A stretch of 64,000 nt of DNA from an uncultured Muribaculaceae bacterium (GTDB lineage: Bacteria > Bacteroidota > Bacteroidia > Bacteroidales > Muribaculaceae): NCBI GenBank assembly GCA_910579995.1, contig CAJTWH010000014.1, positions 1 through 64,000 on the forward strand, written 5' to 3'. How positions within the stretch are numbered: the first letter of the stretch is position 1; every line of letters starts with the position of its first letter. Under the pieces are notes generated by a model. The model was not told the origin of the DNA. It made no database searches and saw only the letters and a list, made by a program, of their open reading frames with translations. Of this stretch, positions 1-8,169 are shown piece by piece. Position numbers and translations under genes: made by a program.

Positions 1-199
1 TGGGTGTAGCAGATTGTAGCTGCAAAGGTATAGACTACTTTTAGATATTGAGCAGACAAAAGCCTGACAAATTACGCCATATCAAATAGTTATCTCGTTT
101 CATGCTACATTTTTCTTGTGGCAGATTTGTGTAGCACGGCTGTAGCACAACTATGTCAAAACGGGGCGTTTTTATGGCGTTTTCAGGCAAACCCTAAAA
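1..199. other. Gene-free edge with repeated TGTAGC words
   Basis: No coding region is visible. The hexamer TGTAGC occurs at 5-10, 15-20, 130-135 and 141-146, the last two as the longer TGTAGCAC, and its complement GCTACA at 104-109. Such clustered short repeats beside the 3' end of a tRNA gene resemble recombinase arm sites of an integrated element lying to the left of the window. That interpretation is inference, since no integrase coding sequence is visible. Confidence 0.35.
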
Positions 200-201
200 A
201 G

Positions 202-233
202 AAAAAGCCCTGTAAGTGAGCTACTTACAGGAC
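202..233 (-). terminator. Terminator behind tRNA-Ser
   Basis: Arms CCTGTAAGT (209-217) and ACTTACAGG (223-231) form a 9-bp hairpin. On the minus strand it is followed by a run of T (complement of 202-206). It lies just past the 3' end of the minus-strand tRNA-Ser. Confidence 0.75.
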
Positions 234-247
234 TTTCGTCTTCCTAT

Positions 248-335
<88 letters not shown>

Positions 336-450
336 TTGTGGTTTGCGTCGGCAAAGTTAGTGCTTTTTTGTCAATTATGCAAATTCTTTGCCGTTTTTTT
401 ATCGTTTTTTATTTCGCTGCCCCGGCGCTGCCCCCGCAGAAGCCTCGTGC

Positions 451-1602
451 TCAATGCTCTTTGGGCTTGGCGGTGAGGTCTTTGACTATGGCGTTGGCTG
501 CTGTGGCCGAGGCCGACGATGTGCCTAAGATTCGGCGTACCTCGCCGTAGCCTGCCAATTGGGCGCTGCGGATTTCGCTGTCTACGCGCAGCAGTGGCCG
601 CAATTCGTCGGCGACGAGTTCGGGCGTGCAGTTGTGGAGCAACATCTCGGGCACTATGCTGCGCCCGGCTATGAGGTTGGGCAGCGACACATAGTCGATG
701 TCGAGGATACGCTTCATAAGGTCGTATGAGAGCTTCGAGCCGTTGGCACGGTAGCATACCACCTGCGGAACACCGGCAAGGGCTGCCTCGAGTGTCGCCG
801 TGCCTGAGGTCACGAGTGCCGCCCGGCAGTGGGCGAGGATAGCTGTGGCGTTGTCTTCGCGGACGACCGGGGTATTGCGGCTGCCGCACTCGCTGTAGAG
901 GCTGTCGTCAATGCCGGGGGCGCCTATTATTATAGGTCGGTATTGCGGGAAGGTGTCGGCGGCGGCCACCATCACCGGCAGGTTGTTGCGTATCTCGCCG
1001 CGGCGGCTTCCCGGCATGAGGGCGATGAGCGCGCGGTCGCGCAGGCGGTGGCGGGCAAGAAAGTCCTCGCGTGTGCCGGCGGCGAGAAGGTCGGCGTCTA
1101 TTTCGGCTACCGAGGGGTTGCCTACATATACGGCGCGGCGGTAGTCGTTGGCCTTGTAGAAGTCGGGCTCGAAAGGCAGTATGCAGAATACCCGCCTTAC
1201 CAACCGCTTGATATCGTGCACGCGCCATTTTTTCCATGCCCATATCTTCGGCGAAATGTAGTAATACACCGGTATGCCGAGCTTGGCTGCCCGCGAGGCC
1301 ACCTTGAGGTTGAACGACGGATAGTCGATCAATATCAGCGCGTCGGGCGAGGCGAGCTCTACGGCGTTCTTGGCCCGGCGGAGGTTGCCGCCGATTTTGC
1401 CGATGTTGCGGAGCACCTCGCTGAAACCCATATAGGCCATGTCGCGGTAGTGTATCACAGGCTCTTCGCCCGAGGCCGCCGACATGAGGTCGCCCCCGAG
1501 AAATGTTATCACCGCCTCGGGGTCGTAATGCCGCAGGGCTTTGATAAGGTGTGAGCCATGGAGGTCGCCGGAGGCTTCGCCGGCTATAAGGAAGTAATGC
1601 AC
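451..1602 (-). CDS. lpxB: Lipid-A-disaccharide synthase LpxB
   Basis: The product has 383 residues, typical of LpxB (glycosyltransferase family 19). It joins UDP-2,3-diacylglucosamine to lipid X to give the disaccharide of lipid A at the inner membrane. Seen in the sequence: the N-terminal block LIAGEASGDLHG, the FLGGDLMSAA region, the YISPKIWAWK block in the middle and the conserved LMPGSRRGEI motif around residue 195. All are LpxB hallmarks. It is the last gene of a tight minus-strand group: its start at 1602 lies 2 bp from the stop of tadA, so translation is probably coupled. No anomaly is seen. Confidence 0.96.
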   Translation of the reverse strand: MHYFLIAGEASGDLHGSHLIKALRHYDPEAVITFLGGDLMSAASGEEPVIHYRDMAYMGFSEVLRNIGKIGGNLRRAKNAVELASPDALILIDYPSFNLKVASRAAKLGIPVYYYISPKIWAWKKWRVHDIKRLVRRVFCILPFEPDFYKANDYRRAVYVGNPSVAEIDADLLAAGTREDFLARHRLRDRALIALMPGSRRGEIRNNLPVMVAAADTFPQYRPIIIGAPGIDDSLYSECGSRNTPVVREDNATAILAHCRAALVTSGTATLEAALAGVPQVVCYRANGSKLSYDLMKRILDIDYVSLPNLIAGRSIVPEMLLHNCTPELVADELRPLLRVDSEIRSAQLAGYGEVRRILGTSSASATAANAIVKDLTAKPKEH

Positions 1603-1604
1603 GT

Positions 1605-2060
1605 CTATTTTTTTCTTTTGGTTATGAAAAAGTCTTGTATTATTGCGCGGCAGCGGCCTTCGAGCACGCCTTCAACCACCTCTGCGCGGGGGTGGAAGGG
1701 TGTGCAGCCGGGCTTGAGTATGCGGCTGTAGCCACGCTTGGGGTCGGGGGCGCCTATCACTATGCGGCCGAGCTGGCTCCAGCCTATGGCGCCGGCACAC
1801 ATCGGGCAGGGCTCTACGGTGACATACAGGGTGCAGCCGGCAAGATATTTGCCGCCCAAGGTCTGCGCTGCGGCGCTTATGGCCAGCATTTCGGCATGCG
1901 CCGTCACATCGCCAAGGCGCTCCGTCTGGTTATGGCCGCGGCCGAGTATACGACCGTTGGGACCAACAACGATAGCCCCGATAGGTATCTCGTCTTCGGC
2001 GGCGGCGGCCTGTGCCTCGGCCAAGGCGAGGTTCATATAATATTCGTCGGTAAATGTCAT
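1605..2060 (-). CDS. tadA: tRNA adenosine(34) deaminase TadA
   Basis: This 151-residue zinc deaminase converts A34 to inosine in the wobble position of tRNA-Arg. The zinc and catalytic residues are visible: H55 and E57 in the HAEM motif, and C85 and C88 in PCPMCAG. Length and motif spacing fit TadA rather than a free nucleoside or cytosine deaminase, though guanine-deaminase-like relatives are close. The start overlaps the end of rnz by 4 bp (ATGA type), and lpxB follows after 2 bp, giving an rnz-tadA-lpxB order. Confidence 0.93.
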   Translation of the reverse strand: MTFTDEYYMNLALAEAQAAAAEDEIPIGAIVVGPNGRILGRGHNQTERLGDVTAHAEMLAISAAAQTLGGKYLAGCTLYVTVEPCPMCAGAIGWSQLGRIVIGAPDPKRGYSRILKPGCTPFHPRAEVVEGVLEGRCRAIIQDFFITKRKK

Positions 2061-2977
2061 GCAAGGTCAAGTCTGAGGCCTTCGTTGGCCGCTATTATCT
2101 CGCCGTCGAATTCCTCGGCGGCTTCTGCCACAAGGCGGCTCTCATCTAATATACTCTGCGAGAAATGCCCTATAACAAGCCTTTTGGCCCCGGCCTCGCG
2201 CGCTATCTGCGCTGCCTCGCGGGCGGTGGAGTGGCCGCGGGGAGCGGCCTTGTAGGCGCCCTCGTCGCCGTAGGTGGCCTCGTGATATAGGGTGTCGATA
2301 CCTCTCACGGCCTCGGCCACGCGCATGTCTTTCACCGTATCGGAGCAATAGGCATAGCTTGCCGCCGGAGTGGGGTCGGTGGTGAGCCGGGCGTTGTCGA
2401 TTACTGTGCCGTCGGGCATTACGAGGTCGGCGCCGTCCTTGATGTCGTTCATCAGGTAGTGGGGCACATTGTAGAAGTCGCAGCTCTCGCGGTCGATATG
2501 GCGGCGTTTGTTAACCTCATCGAACCGGTAGCCCACGCATGGCACGCGGTGGTAGAGCGGAAACGATGTCACCCGCAGCGAGCCGTCGTCGAAGACAACG
2601 CTCGTAGCCTTGGGGTCGATGATATCCCAATGCAGCTTGTAGGTGCGCTCGCGGCATACGGCGTTGATGAGCGGACGCAGTATATCCACGCCCTCGGCGA
2701 AAGTGTGCACCGTCACATCTCCCTCAACGCTATGCAGCGCAAGGGTCGACAGCAAGCCCGGCAGCCCAAGGAAATGGTCGCCGTGGAGATGGCTGATGAA
2801 GATGTGGTCCAAGCGGGCGAACGATATGCCGTAGCGGCGCATTTGCAGCTGCGTGCCCTCGGCGCAGTCAATCAGAAAATGATGACGGCGGTAGCCTACT
2901 ACCTGCGCGCTCGGGTTATGACGGGTGGTCGGACTCGCCGAGCCGCAACCTAAAATCGTGACATTGAAATAAGACAT
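2057..2977 (-). CDS. rnz: Ribonuclease Z
   Basis: This 306-residue metallo-beta-lactamase-fold endonuclease matures tRNA 3' ends. The zinc motif HLHGDH is present near residue 64, followed by FLGLPGLL as in RNase Z. Later histidine and aspartate ligands appear in YHEATYGDE and in GHFSQS near the C terminus. Length matches the short (bacterial) form. It is the first gene of the rnz-tadA-lpxB group. A TAAGTTTG box (complement of 2982-2989) sits only 5 bp before the ATG without a matching upstream box, so it may be chance or a near-leaderless promoter. Confidence 0.95.
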   Translation of the reverse strand: MSYFNVTILGCGSASPTTRHNPSAQVVGYRRHHFLIDCAEGTQLQMRRYGISFARLDHIFISHLHGDHFLGLPGLLSTLALHSVEGDVTVHTFAEGVDILRPLINAVCRERTYKLHWDIIDPKATSVVFDDGSLRVTSFPLYHRVPCVGYRFDEVNKRRHIDRESCDFYNVPHYLMNDIKDGADLVMPDGTVIDNARLTTDPTPAASYAYCSDTVKDMRVAEAVRGIDTLYHEATYGDEGAYKAAPRGHSTAREAAQIAREAGAKRLVIGHFSQSILDESRLVAEAAEEFDGEIIAANEGLRLDLA

Positions 2978-3019
2978 ACTGCAAACTTACGCAAAATTTC
3001 TCGCATTTTAGTAAAAAAG

Positions 3020-3118
3020 CTATAAAATTATCCCCCGATACACAACATTTACCCTCAGTGATACGTAATAGTAGTAGCAACAGCAGAAAGAAGTAAAGTA
3101 TTGAATTAGTTTTTTCAT
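3020..3118 (-). CDS. Possible 32-residue leader-type peptide upstream of rnz
   Basis: A small reading frame starts at 3118 after an A-rich stretch of the kind that precedes Bacteroidales start codons, and ends with TAG at 3020. It begins M-K-K-L-I and contains three Cys codons followed by four Tyr codons (residues 12-18). Runs of one or two amino acids are typical of attenuation leader peptides. However, no terminator hairpin with a T-run follows it before rnz, only 42 bp away, so a leader role is speculative. It may also be non-coding. Confidence 0.25.
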   Translation of the reverse strand: MKKLIQYFTSFCCCYYYYVSLRVNVVYRGIIL

Positions 3119-3145
3119 AGGATTAGATTTTTTAAGGTTTAGACT

Positions 3146-3184
3146 CTGCGGGCCTGTCGTGATGACAGGCCCGCAGTATTTTTT
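3146..3184 (+). terminator. Strong hairpin with T-run
   Basis: Perfect 13-bp arms CTGCGGGCCTGTC (3146-3158) and its complement (3164-3176), 5-base loop, then TATTTTTTG on the plus strand. It is a textbook intrinsic terminator for plus-strand transcription, although no plus-strand gene is visible to its left. On the minus strand it lacks a T-run. Confidence 0.6.
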
Positions 3185-3233
3185 GTTTGTAGTTTGTCGG
3201 CAGAAGTTTGTGGTTTGTAGTTTGTGGTTTGTT

Positions 3234-3510
3234 GGCAGTGGATTAGTTATACTAACTCGCAGCCCACCAACCCTACTTGGTTTGTTGGCAGTAGGTGGTA
3301 GTTTGTAGTTTGTGGTTGTTGGCCGTCGGCAGTGGATTAGTTATACTAACTCGCAGCCCACCAACCCTACTTGGTTTGTTGGCAGTAGGTGGTAGTTTGT
3401 AGTTTGTGGTTGTTGGCCGTCGGCAGTGGATTAGTTATACTAACTCGCTGCCCACCAACCACACACCACCAACTTATTTGAAAAGCTGCCCACCAACCAC
3501 ACACCACCAA
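3234..3510. repeat. 94-bp tandem repeat, about 2.5 copies, hairpin-bearing
   Basis: The block beginning GGCAGTGGATTAG recurs at 3234, 3328 and 3422, a period of exactly 94 bp. The first two copies are nearly identical and the third diverges after about 35 bp. Each unit has a GT-rich half and a complementary CA-rich half around the small inverted pair TTAGT/ACTAA, so each can fold. Similar CCACCAACC-rich tracts occur at 15632-15660 and 44659-44714. No gene is visible in 3119-3515. Confidence 0.85.
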
Positions 3511-3515
3511 CCTAT

Positions 3516-4472
3516 TTATCGTATAAGCTTGAATGAGGTAGTCTCGGCTTGGGTCACACTCACTATCACCTCGTCGGGCGGAAGTTGAGTCTTAATCGTA
3601 GCCATGCCGCTGTGGCTGTCAACCTTGCCGCTGTAGTATAGGCGCCCCGCCACGTCGGCAATGCTTATCTGCGCCTCGCCATAATCGGCGTCGAGCCCCG
3701 TGATTGTCACGCTGTTGTCGCCCAAGCTCACGCTGAGCGATCCGCTATGCCCGCTGTGGCGGCGCTTCTCGTAGCTCACAGGCTCCGTATTGTCAATGAT
3801 AAGGAAAGTGGCTCTCACCGGCTCGCTTTGCCCATACACGCTGCCGCTCTCCCAAGCGATAGTCTGCGCCAGTGCCACGCCGCGGCTGTCGCGCCAAGTA
3901 TAGGTCGTAGCCTTGTAATCGCAGATAAGCGAATCGGCGAAAGCGTCGAGACTCTTGATAGGGTGAAGGTCCATCGCCACGCGAAGGACAGTCTCGCGCC
4001 TTTCCAGAGCGACATTGGCTATCGTATCATCATCGCGGCGTATCAGAGTGCCACGGCGCACCTGCCCGAACTCCGCGCGCCCCGTACCGTAATAATAATC
4101 ATGGATATGCGTGCGGCCTCGCATTGTAAGCTCAGCCTCACCCTCACCCTTTACAATCGCTCCCGGCTCGAGAAAACCGACCGTAAAAGGCGTCTCGCTG
4201 CGCGTCAGATACAGCCCCTTGGCGCGGTGAGTGAAAGTCTGCCGCGTATCGTTGGTGGTAGCCGTAAACACAGAGTCGTTGATTTGCTCAAACCGCAGCG
4301 GAATCTCACCGACAACCGCCATCCTCGACAAATCCCAAACGTCACCATCCACCTCCGCAGCCCCTTCGAGCTGCAGGACAGTATAATCCTCCTCGCCCGA
4401 GCTATACGGCATAATCACAGACGCCCCAGCATTGAGGGCCACGACAGCTAAAAAAGGCAAAAATCTCTTCAT
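3516..4472 (-). CDS. Secreted protein of unknown function with a sorting-domain-like C terminus
   Basis: Counting from the ATG at 4472, the product has 318 residues. This start is chosen because a promoter at 4490-4521 places the transcript start just upstream, and because the protein then begins with a clean signal peptide (MKRFLPFLAVVALNAGAS). The body is beta-rich and shows no family I recognise. The last 70 residues (a DVAGRLYYSGKV-type strand, later VIVSV, ending in SFKLIR) follow the pattern of a T9SS type A sorting domain or a relic of one. The neighbouring porV encodes a T9SS component, so export by that system is plausible but unproven. Confidence 0.7.
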   Translation of the reverse strand: MKRFLPFLAVVALNAGASVIMPYSSGEEDYTVLQLEGAAEVDGDVWDLSRMAVVGEIPLRFEQINDSVFTATTNDTRQTFTHRAKGLYLTRSETPFTVGFLEPGAIVKGEGEAELTMRGRTHIHDYYYGTGRAEFGQVRRGTLIRRDDDTIANVALERRETVLRVAMDLHPIKSLDAFADSLICDYKATTYTWRDSRGVALAQTIAWESGSVYGQSEPVRATFLIIDNTEPVSYEKRRHSGHSGSLSVSLGDNSVTITGLDADYGEAQISIADVAGRLYYSGKVDSHSGMATIKTQLPPDEVIVSVTQAETTSFKLIR

Positions 4473-4489
4473 AACATGCGGAATTTCCC

Positions 4490-4521
4490 CAAAGTTAGCC
4501 ACAATCCCCCATTCCTCCAAA
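4490..4521 (-). promoter_or_regulatory. Promoter for the secreted protein ending at 3516
   Basis: On the minus strand, TTTG (complement of 4518-4521) is followed after 20 bp by TAACTTTG (complement of 4490-4497), matching the Bacteroidetes consensus. The position rules out the in-frame start at 4520. Confidence 0.75.
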
Positions 4522-4556
4522 TTTTAAACCAAAAATCTCCCGCAGGCAGAAGAATC

Positions 4557-5033
4557 TCAGTAAATCAGGGCGGTGGCTTGGGCGGCGATGCCTTCGCCGC
4601 GGCCGGTGAAGCCGAGGCGCTCGGTGGTGGTGGCTTTGACGCCCACGGCGTCGATGTCGAGACCGAGGTCGGCGGCGATGTTGGCGCGCATGGCGTCGAT
4701 ATACGGCCGCATTTTGGGTGCCTGTGCTATGATTGTAACATCTACATTGACAGGCCGGTAGCCTTTCTCGCCGATAATCTCAGCCACGCGCCTCAGCAGC
4801 ATGCGCGAGTCGGCCCCGCGCCAGCGCTCGTCGGTGTCGGGGAAATGCTGTCCTATATCGCCCATGGCGGCGGCCCCGAGCAGGGCGTCGCTGAGGGCAT
4901 GCAGGGCCACATCGGCGTCGCTGTGACCCAAGAGTCCGCGCTCGTAGGGTATCTCAACGCCACATATTATACACTTGCGCCCCTCGGTGAGGCGGTGCAC
5001 GTCAAAGCCGTTTCCGATTCGTGGTAGTTTCAT
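4557..5033 (-). CDS. ispF: 2-C-methyl-D-erythritol 2,4-cyclodiphosphate synthase IspF
   Basis: This 158-residue enzyme of the non-mevalonate isoprenoid pathway cyclises CDP-methylerythritol 2-phosphate to MEcPP. The metal-binding pair in GFDVHRL (D11, H13), the LLGHSDADVALHALSDALLG block and GDIGQHFPDTD are all present, and the length is standard. It overlaps the end of porV by 4 bp, so the two are cotranscribed. The same porV-ispF adjacency is known in Porphyromonas gingivalis. Confidence 0.97.
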   Translation of the reverse strand: MKLPRIGNGFDVHRLTEGRKCIICGVEIPYERGLLGHSDADVALHALSDALLGAAAMGDIGQHFPDTDERWRGADSRMLLRRVAEIIGEKGYRPVNVDVTIIAQAPKMRPYIDAMRANIAADLGLDIDAVGVKATTTERLGFTGRGEGIAAQATALIY

Positions 5034-6238
5034 CTGCGTCGTCCTAAAAGGTCGCGGAGACCGTCCATGTCAAATGTCAGTGTGAAGCGGAGAGTCTGGT
5101 CAAGGGGCGAGGTCTGCGCTGTGGCCATCATATATGAGGCGTCGAGGCGCACCACATTGAGCGAGAAGCCGGCGCCAAGACCGAAATACTGGCGGTTGCC
5201 CTTGTATTCGCTCTCGTAATAGTAGCCCGCGCGGAGGAAAAACTGATTGTTGTAAGAGTATTCAGCACCGAGCGACCATGTGATCTCGCGTAGCTCCTCC
5301 TTCATGCCGCCGGGGGCGTCGGAGAATGATTTGAAAATACCGGTGATGGGCGACATGTTGCGCCAGTCCTCAAGCTTGGTGATATATTCTTCCTCGCCCT
5401 CGATACCGTCTACGAAGTCGCTGCGGCGCGGTTTGGCCGGCACCAGAAGCTTGTTGAGGTCAAGGCCGATGGCAAGGGTGTGGTAGTCGGCAAGAGGGAA
5501 CATGAATGATGTACCTATCTTGAGGTTCGTAGGCAGGAATGCGGGGTTCTCGCCGCCGTCGTACGACACCTTGGTGCCGATGTTCGAGATATTCCAGCCC
5601 CATGACCACTGGCACTCGTTGCGGCCGATGATGGGGTAGGTGGTGTAGTAGCCCGAGATGTCGGCGGCAAATGCCGAGGCTCCCGTGTTCTGGTCGCCGG
5701 CATACGATTCGCTGAAGCCCAGCGCAGAGTAGATATAGCGGAACACCACGCCCATCGAGAATTTCTCCGACAGCTTGCGCGAGTAGCCGATGTCGAACGA
5801 CATCTCGTAGGGGTTCAAGGTCTGCCCCACGATACCTTGCTCCTCGGCTGTATTCACCTCGCCGAGAGAGAAATAGCGCAGCGACGCCGAGATTGCCTGA
5901 TTGTCGTTGGAGCCTATTTTATAGTAGCCCGAGAGGTCGGCGAGGAAGATGTCGTTGACGAGTTTGCGCAGCCACGGAGTGTAGTTGAGCGACACGGCGG
6001 CCTGACTCCATGCGAAGGCATACTTCGACGGATTCCAGAACTGGGAGTTCGCGTCGGGGTCGGTGGCAGCGCCGAGGTCGCCCATCGACGCACCGCGTGC
6101 GTCGGGAGCGATACTGAGCGAGGTCACACCCGTCTCGATAGGGTTGAATTCATTCTTGCCGTCGGCGTAGGCGCTAAAGGCAGCGCATATCGCCGTGAGG
6201 CTCAGGATAAGTCGGTATATTGATTTCATCTGCTGCAT
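5030..6238 (-). CDS. porV: Type IX secretion outer-membrane protein PorV
   Basis: This 402-residue outer-membrane beta-barrel carries a signal peptide. An alternative start at 6229 would remove three residues and give a cleaner signal. The N-terminal region (GVTSLSIAPDARGASMGDLG, then WNPSKYAF) and the closing barrel strands are characteristic of PorV/LptO, which shuttles T9SS cargo from the translocon to the attachment complex. ispF overlaps its 3' end. In Porphyromonas gingivalis porU precedes porV, but here the gene upstream is a terminase-like gene 89 bp away. Identification rests on family pattern and synteny. Confidence 0.9.
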   Translation of the reverse strand: MQQMKSIYRLILSLTAICAAFSAYADGKNEFNPIETGVTSLSIAPDARGASMGDLGAATDPDANSQFWNPSKYAFAWSQAAVSLNYTPWLRKLVNDIFLADLSGYYKIGSNDNQAISASLRYFSLGEVNTAEEQGIVGQTLNPYEMSFDIGYSRKLSEKFSMGVVFRYIYSALGFSESYAGDQNTGASAFAADISGYYTTYPIIGRNECQWSWGWNISNIGTKVSYDGGENPAFLPTNLKIGTSFMFPLADYHTLAIGLDLNKLLVPAKPRRSDFVDGIEGEEEYITKLEDWRNMSPITGIFKSFSDAPGGMKEELREITWSLGAEYSYNNQFFLRAGYYYESEYKGNRQYFGLGAGFSLNVVRLDASYMMATAQTSPLDQTLRFTLTFDMDGLRDLLGRRR

Positions 6239-6327
6239 ATATAAGAGTGCTAATCTTATAACTCAATTTTAGCCCGTTTATTGCCTGCCGCAATCTGTCA
6301 ATCAAAATTTTTTTCAAAAAAACGCTG

Positions 6328-8166
6328 TCACCATGACTCCTGCTGGCGCACGGTGGCGGTTTCTGAGCCGTTGGGGAGGTCGGTGGTGATAACGTGGAGG
6401 GCGATGGCGCGGGTCATAAGTATGTCGTCGTGGTAGCCGTCTTTGGCGGCGAAGCTGCCGTTGGAGCGCTGCTCGTAGACGGCAAGTTCGTTGCAAGCCT
6501 CATTGTCGCGCTCGATATAGCCGCCATCGCGCACGGCCTCTATCAAGCCGTTGATCAGCAATGCCTTGGTAGAGCGGTTGGTGTGGAAGCCAACATTCGA
6601 TGTGTAGCGGTTGGTGGTGCGGTCGTAGGTGCGCCGGCGGTAGACATTGCTGTAGTCTTCCGCCAAGCGGTTGAGCACGAAGAGATTGGAGTCTGTCGCT
6701 CCGCCATATTCGCTTGTCTCGAAAGTGTTGCTCTCTATCACAAGCAGGGCCCGGTTGTAATATCGGGCCACAAGGGCGCTCTTGCGGGCGAGGAGGTCGT
6801 GGTCGGTATGCCCGCGCCATTGGGCAACAAGCTCGGGCAAGCCCTGCCGCGGAGCCTTTATCACCGCTATCACCGACCAGTCGGATTTGACCGACCGTCC
6901 GCCCACATCTACCGCCACGACATATCTCTCGCCACGCTCCGGAAAGCGCCACACCTCCATGCCGCCCCTGCTGTCGGCTATGAATTTAAGGCTGCCGCTG
7001 TCTACCTCGCCGACAGCCTCGGCAGGACTGCAGCCGCCGCGCAGCCGCTCTACAGCCTGCGTGCTGAACACCCCGCTACCGCTGTTGAGGAAAGCCTCGG
7101 TGTCGTCAGAAGGGAATTCGGCGTGCATTTGTTCCTCGTTGGCATATTCCTTTGATTTACAGCGATACCACCAAAGCTGGTCAAGGGCAAGCCCCATATC
7201 CCAGAGCCGCTTCTCATAGTCGCTCATGCTTGTGAGCAGCTCTTCGCGGTCGGGCGGTTCGAGACGGTAGATCTCGATTTCATACCAAGGCACAAACACG
7301 GCATGCTTGTCGCCCCGGCCCTCCTTGCAGCGGAGCCATTCGGTGTGGAAATAGTTGCCAATGCCGTTGGCGGTCGATTCAACAGCTATGAGAGTGTAAG
7401 GTTCGAGGGCAATGCCGCCGCAGATTGCCTGCACGAAAGCCTCGGGCGAACGCTGCGCCGTCGAGGCCCAGAAAGCTGTCTCGCTCAGGTGGGCCATGGC
7501 ATAGTCGGCGCCGCGCACGGCGTCTTGGTTCTCGCTCGACCCTATGGTCACGCGGCAGCCGCGCCCTGTGATCTGCCGCACGTTTATGGCACGCTCGTAG
7601 GGCTTGAACTGTGGTTTCTCGTCGCCATCCCACAGCTCTTCGGGATAATTGTCGAGAAGTTTGGTATACATGCCGCGGATTCCCGAGGCGGTGTCTTTTA
7701 CATGTGCGCATATCAGCGAGTTCCAGTTGTGGCGGTGGCACGATTGAATCCACGCCATATACATCTGCACCAATGTAGAGCCGCCCCACTGGCGGGCCTT
7801 GAGCAATATCAGGCGCAGAGGTTGGCCGGCCAAGCGGTCGGATTCGAGTATCGCGGCGACCCGACGCTGAGGAGCGTTGAGTATGAATGGGCCTTCTTTG
7901 CCGGCAGTCTTGTATTTGATAGTCACGCACTTGGCGCACCAGTATTCGAAGTCGTGCCGGCAGCGGAGGCGTTGCCATGCACTTTTGTCGAGGTCGGGGC
8001 GATAGTCGGTGTCGGCTTTCATGCTCGCCGGCACCAGCACTTGCCTGTGGCGGTAGTCAAGCACCGCCACTCGCTTGCCAATGCAGCCTGTGCCTGTGCC
8101 GGGGTCATAGTCTCTGTCGCGGCAGCGGCGCCGCAAGTCGTCGAGTATCAGTTGTGTGGCGAGCAT
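6328..8166 (-). CDS. Phage-type terminase large subunit, orphan
   Basis: This 612-residue protein has the two-domain plan of a terminase large subunit, the motor and nuclease that package phage DNA. The ATPase half shows LLKARQWGGST at 121-131. This is a variant Walker A in which the lysine sits upstream (K123) and the usual GK lysine is replaced. A Walker B-like segment lies at 222-230, with LSE holding the catalytic glutamate. The nuclease half has VAVDVGG, VIESNTF and HDD motifs, so the acidic residues look intact. It starts 3 bp after the 799-residue gene. No portal, capsid, small terminase or tail gene lies nearby. It is long open and undamaged, which suggests selection. Confidence 0.85.
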   Translation of the reverse strand: MLATQLILDDLRRRCRDRDYDPGTGTGCIGKRVAVLDYRHRQVLVPASMKADTDYRPDLDKSAWQRLRCRHDFEYWCAKCVTIKYKTAGKEGPFILNAPQRRVAAILESDRLAGQPLRLILLKARQWGGSTLVQMYMAWIQSCHRHNWNSLICAHVKDTASGIRGMYTKLLDNYPEELWDGDEKPQFKPYERAINVRQITGRGCRVTIGSSENQDAVRGADYAMAHLSETAFWASTAQRSPEAFVQAICGGIALEPYTLIAVESTANGIGNYFHTEWLRCKEGRGDKHAVFVPWYEIEIYRLEPPDREELLTSMSDYEKRLWDMGLALDQLWWYRCKSKEYANEEQMHAEFPSDDTEAFLNSGSGVFSTQAVERLRGGCSPAEAVGEVDSGSLKFIADSRGGMEVWRFPERGERYVVAVDVGGRSVKSDWSVIAVIKAPRQGLPELVAQWRGHTDHDLLARKSALVARYYNRALLVIESNTFETSEYGGATDSNLFVLNRLAEDYSNVYRRRTYDRTTNRYTSNVGFHTNRSTKALLINGLIEAVRDGGYIERDNEACNELAVYEQRSNGSFAAKDGYHDDILMTRAIALHVITTDLPNGSETATVRQQESW

Positions 8167-8169
8167 GGT

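Noticed and set aside
829..1554. Long plus-strand reading frame opposite lpxB
   Set aside because: It is antisense to a certain gene and consists of low-complexity Val/Ala/Gly-rich sequence, typical of the complement of a GC-rich coding region.
3234..3510. CRISPR or a coding repeat
   Set aside because: The units are contiguous without spacers, and no frame through them is protein-like.
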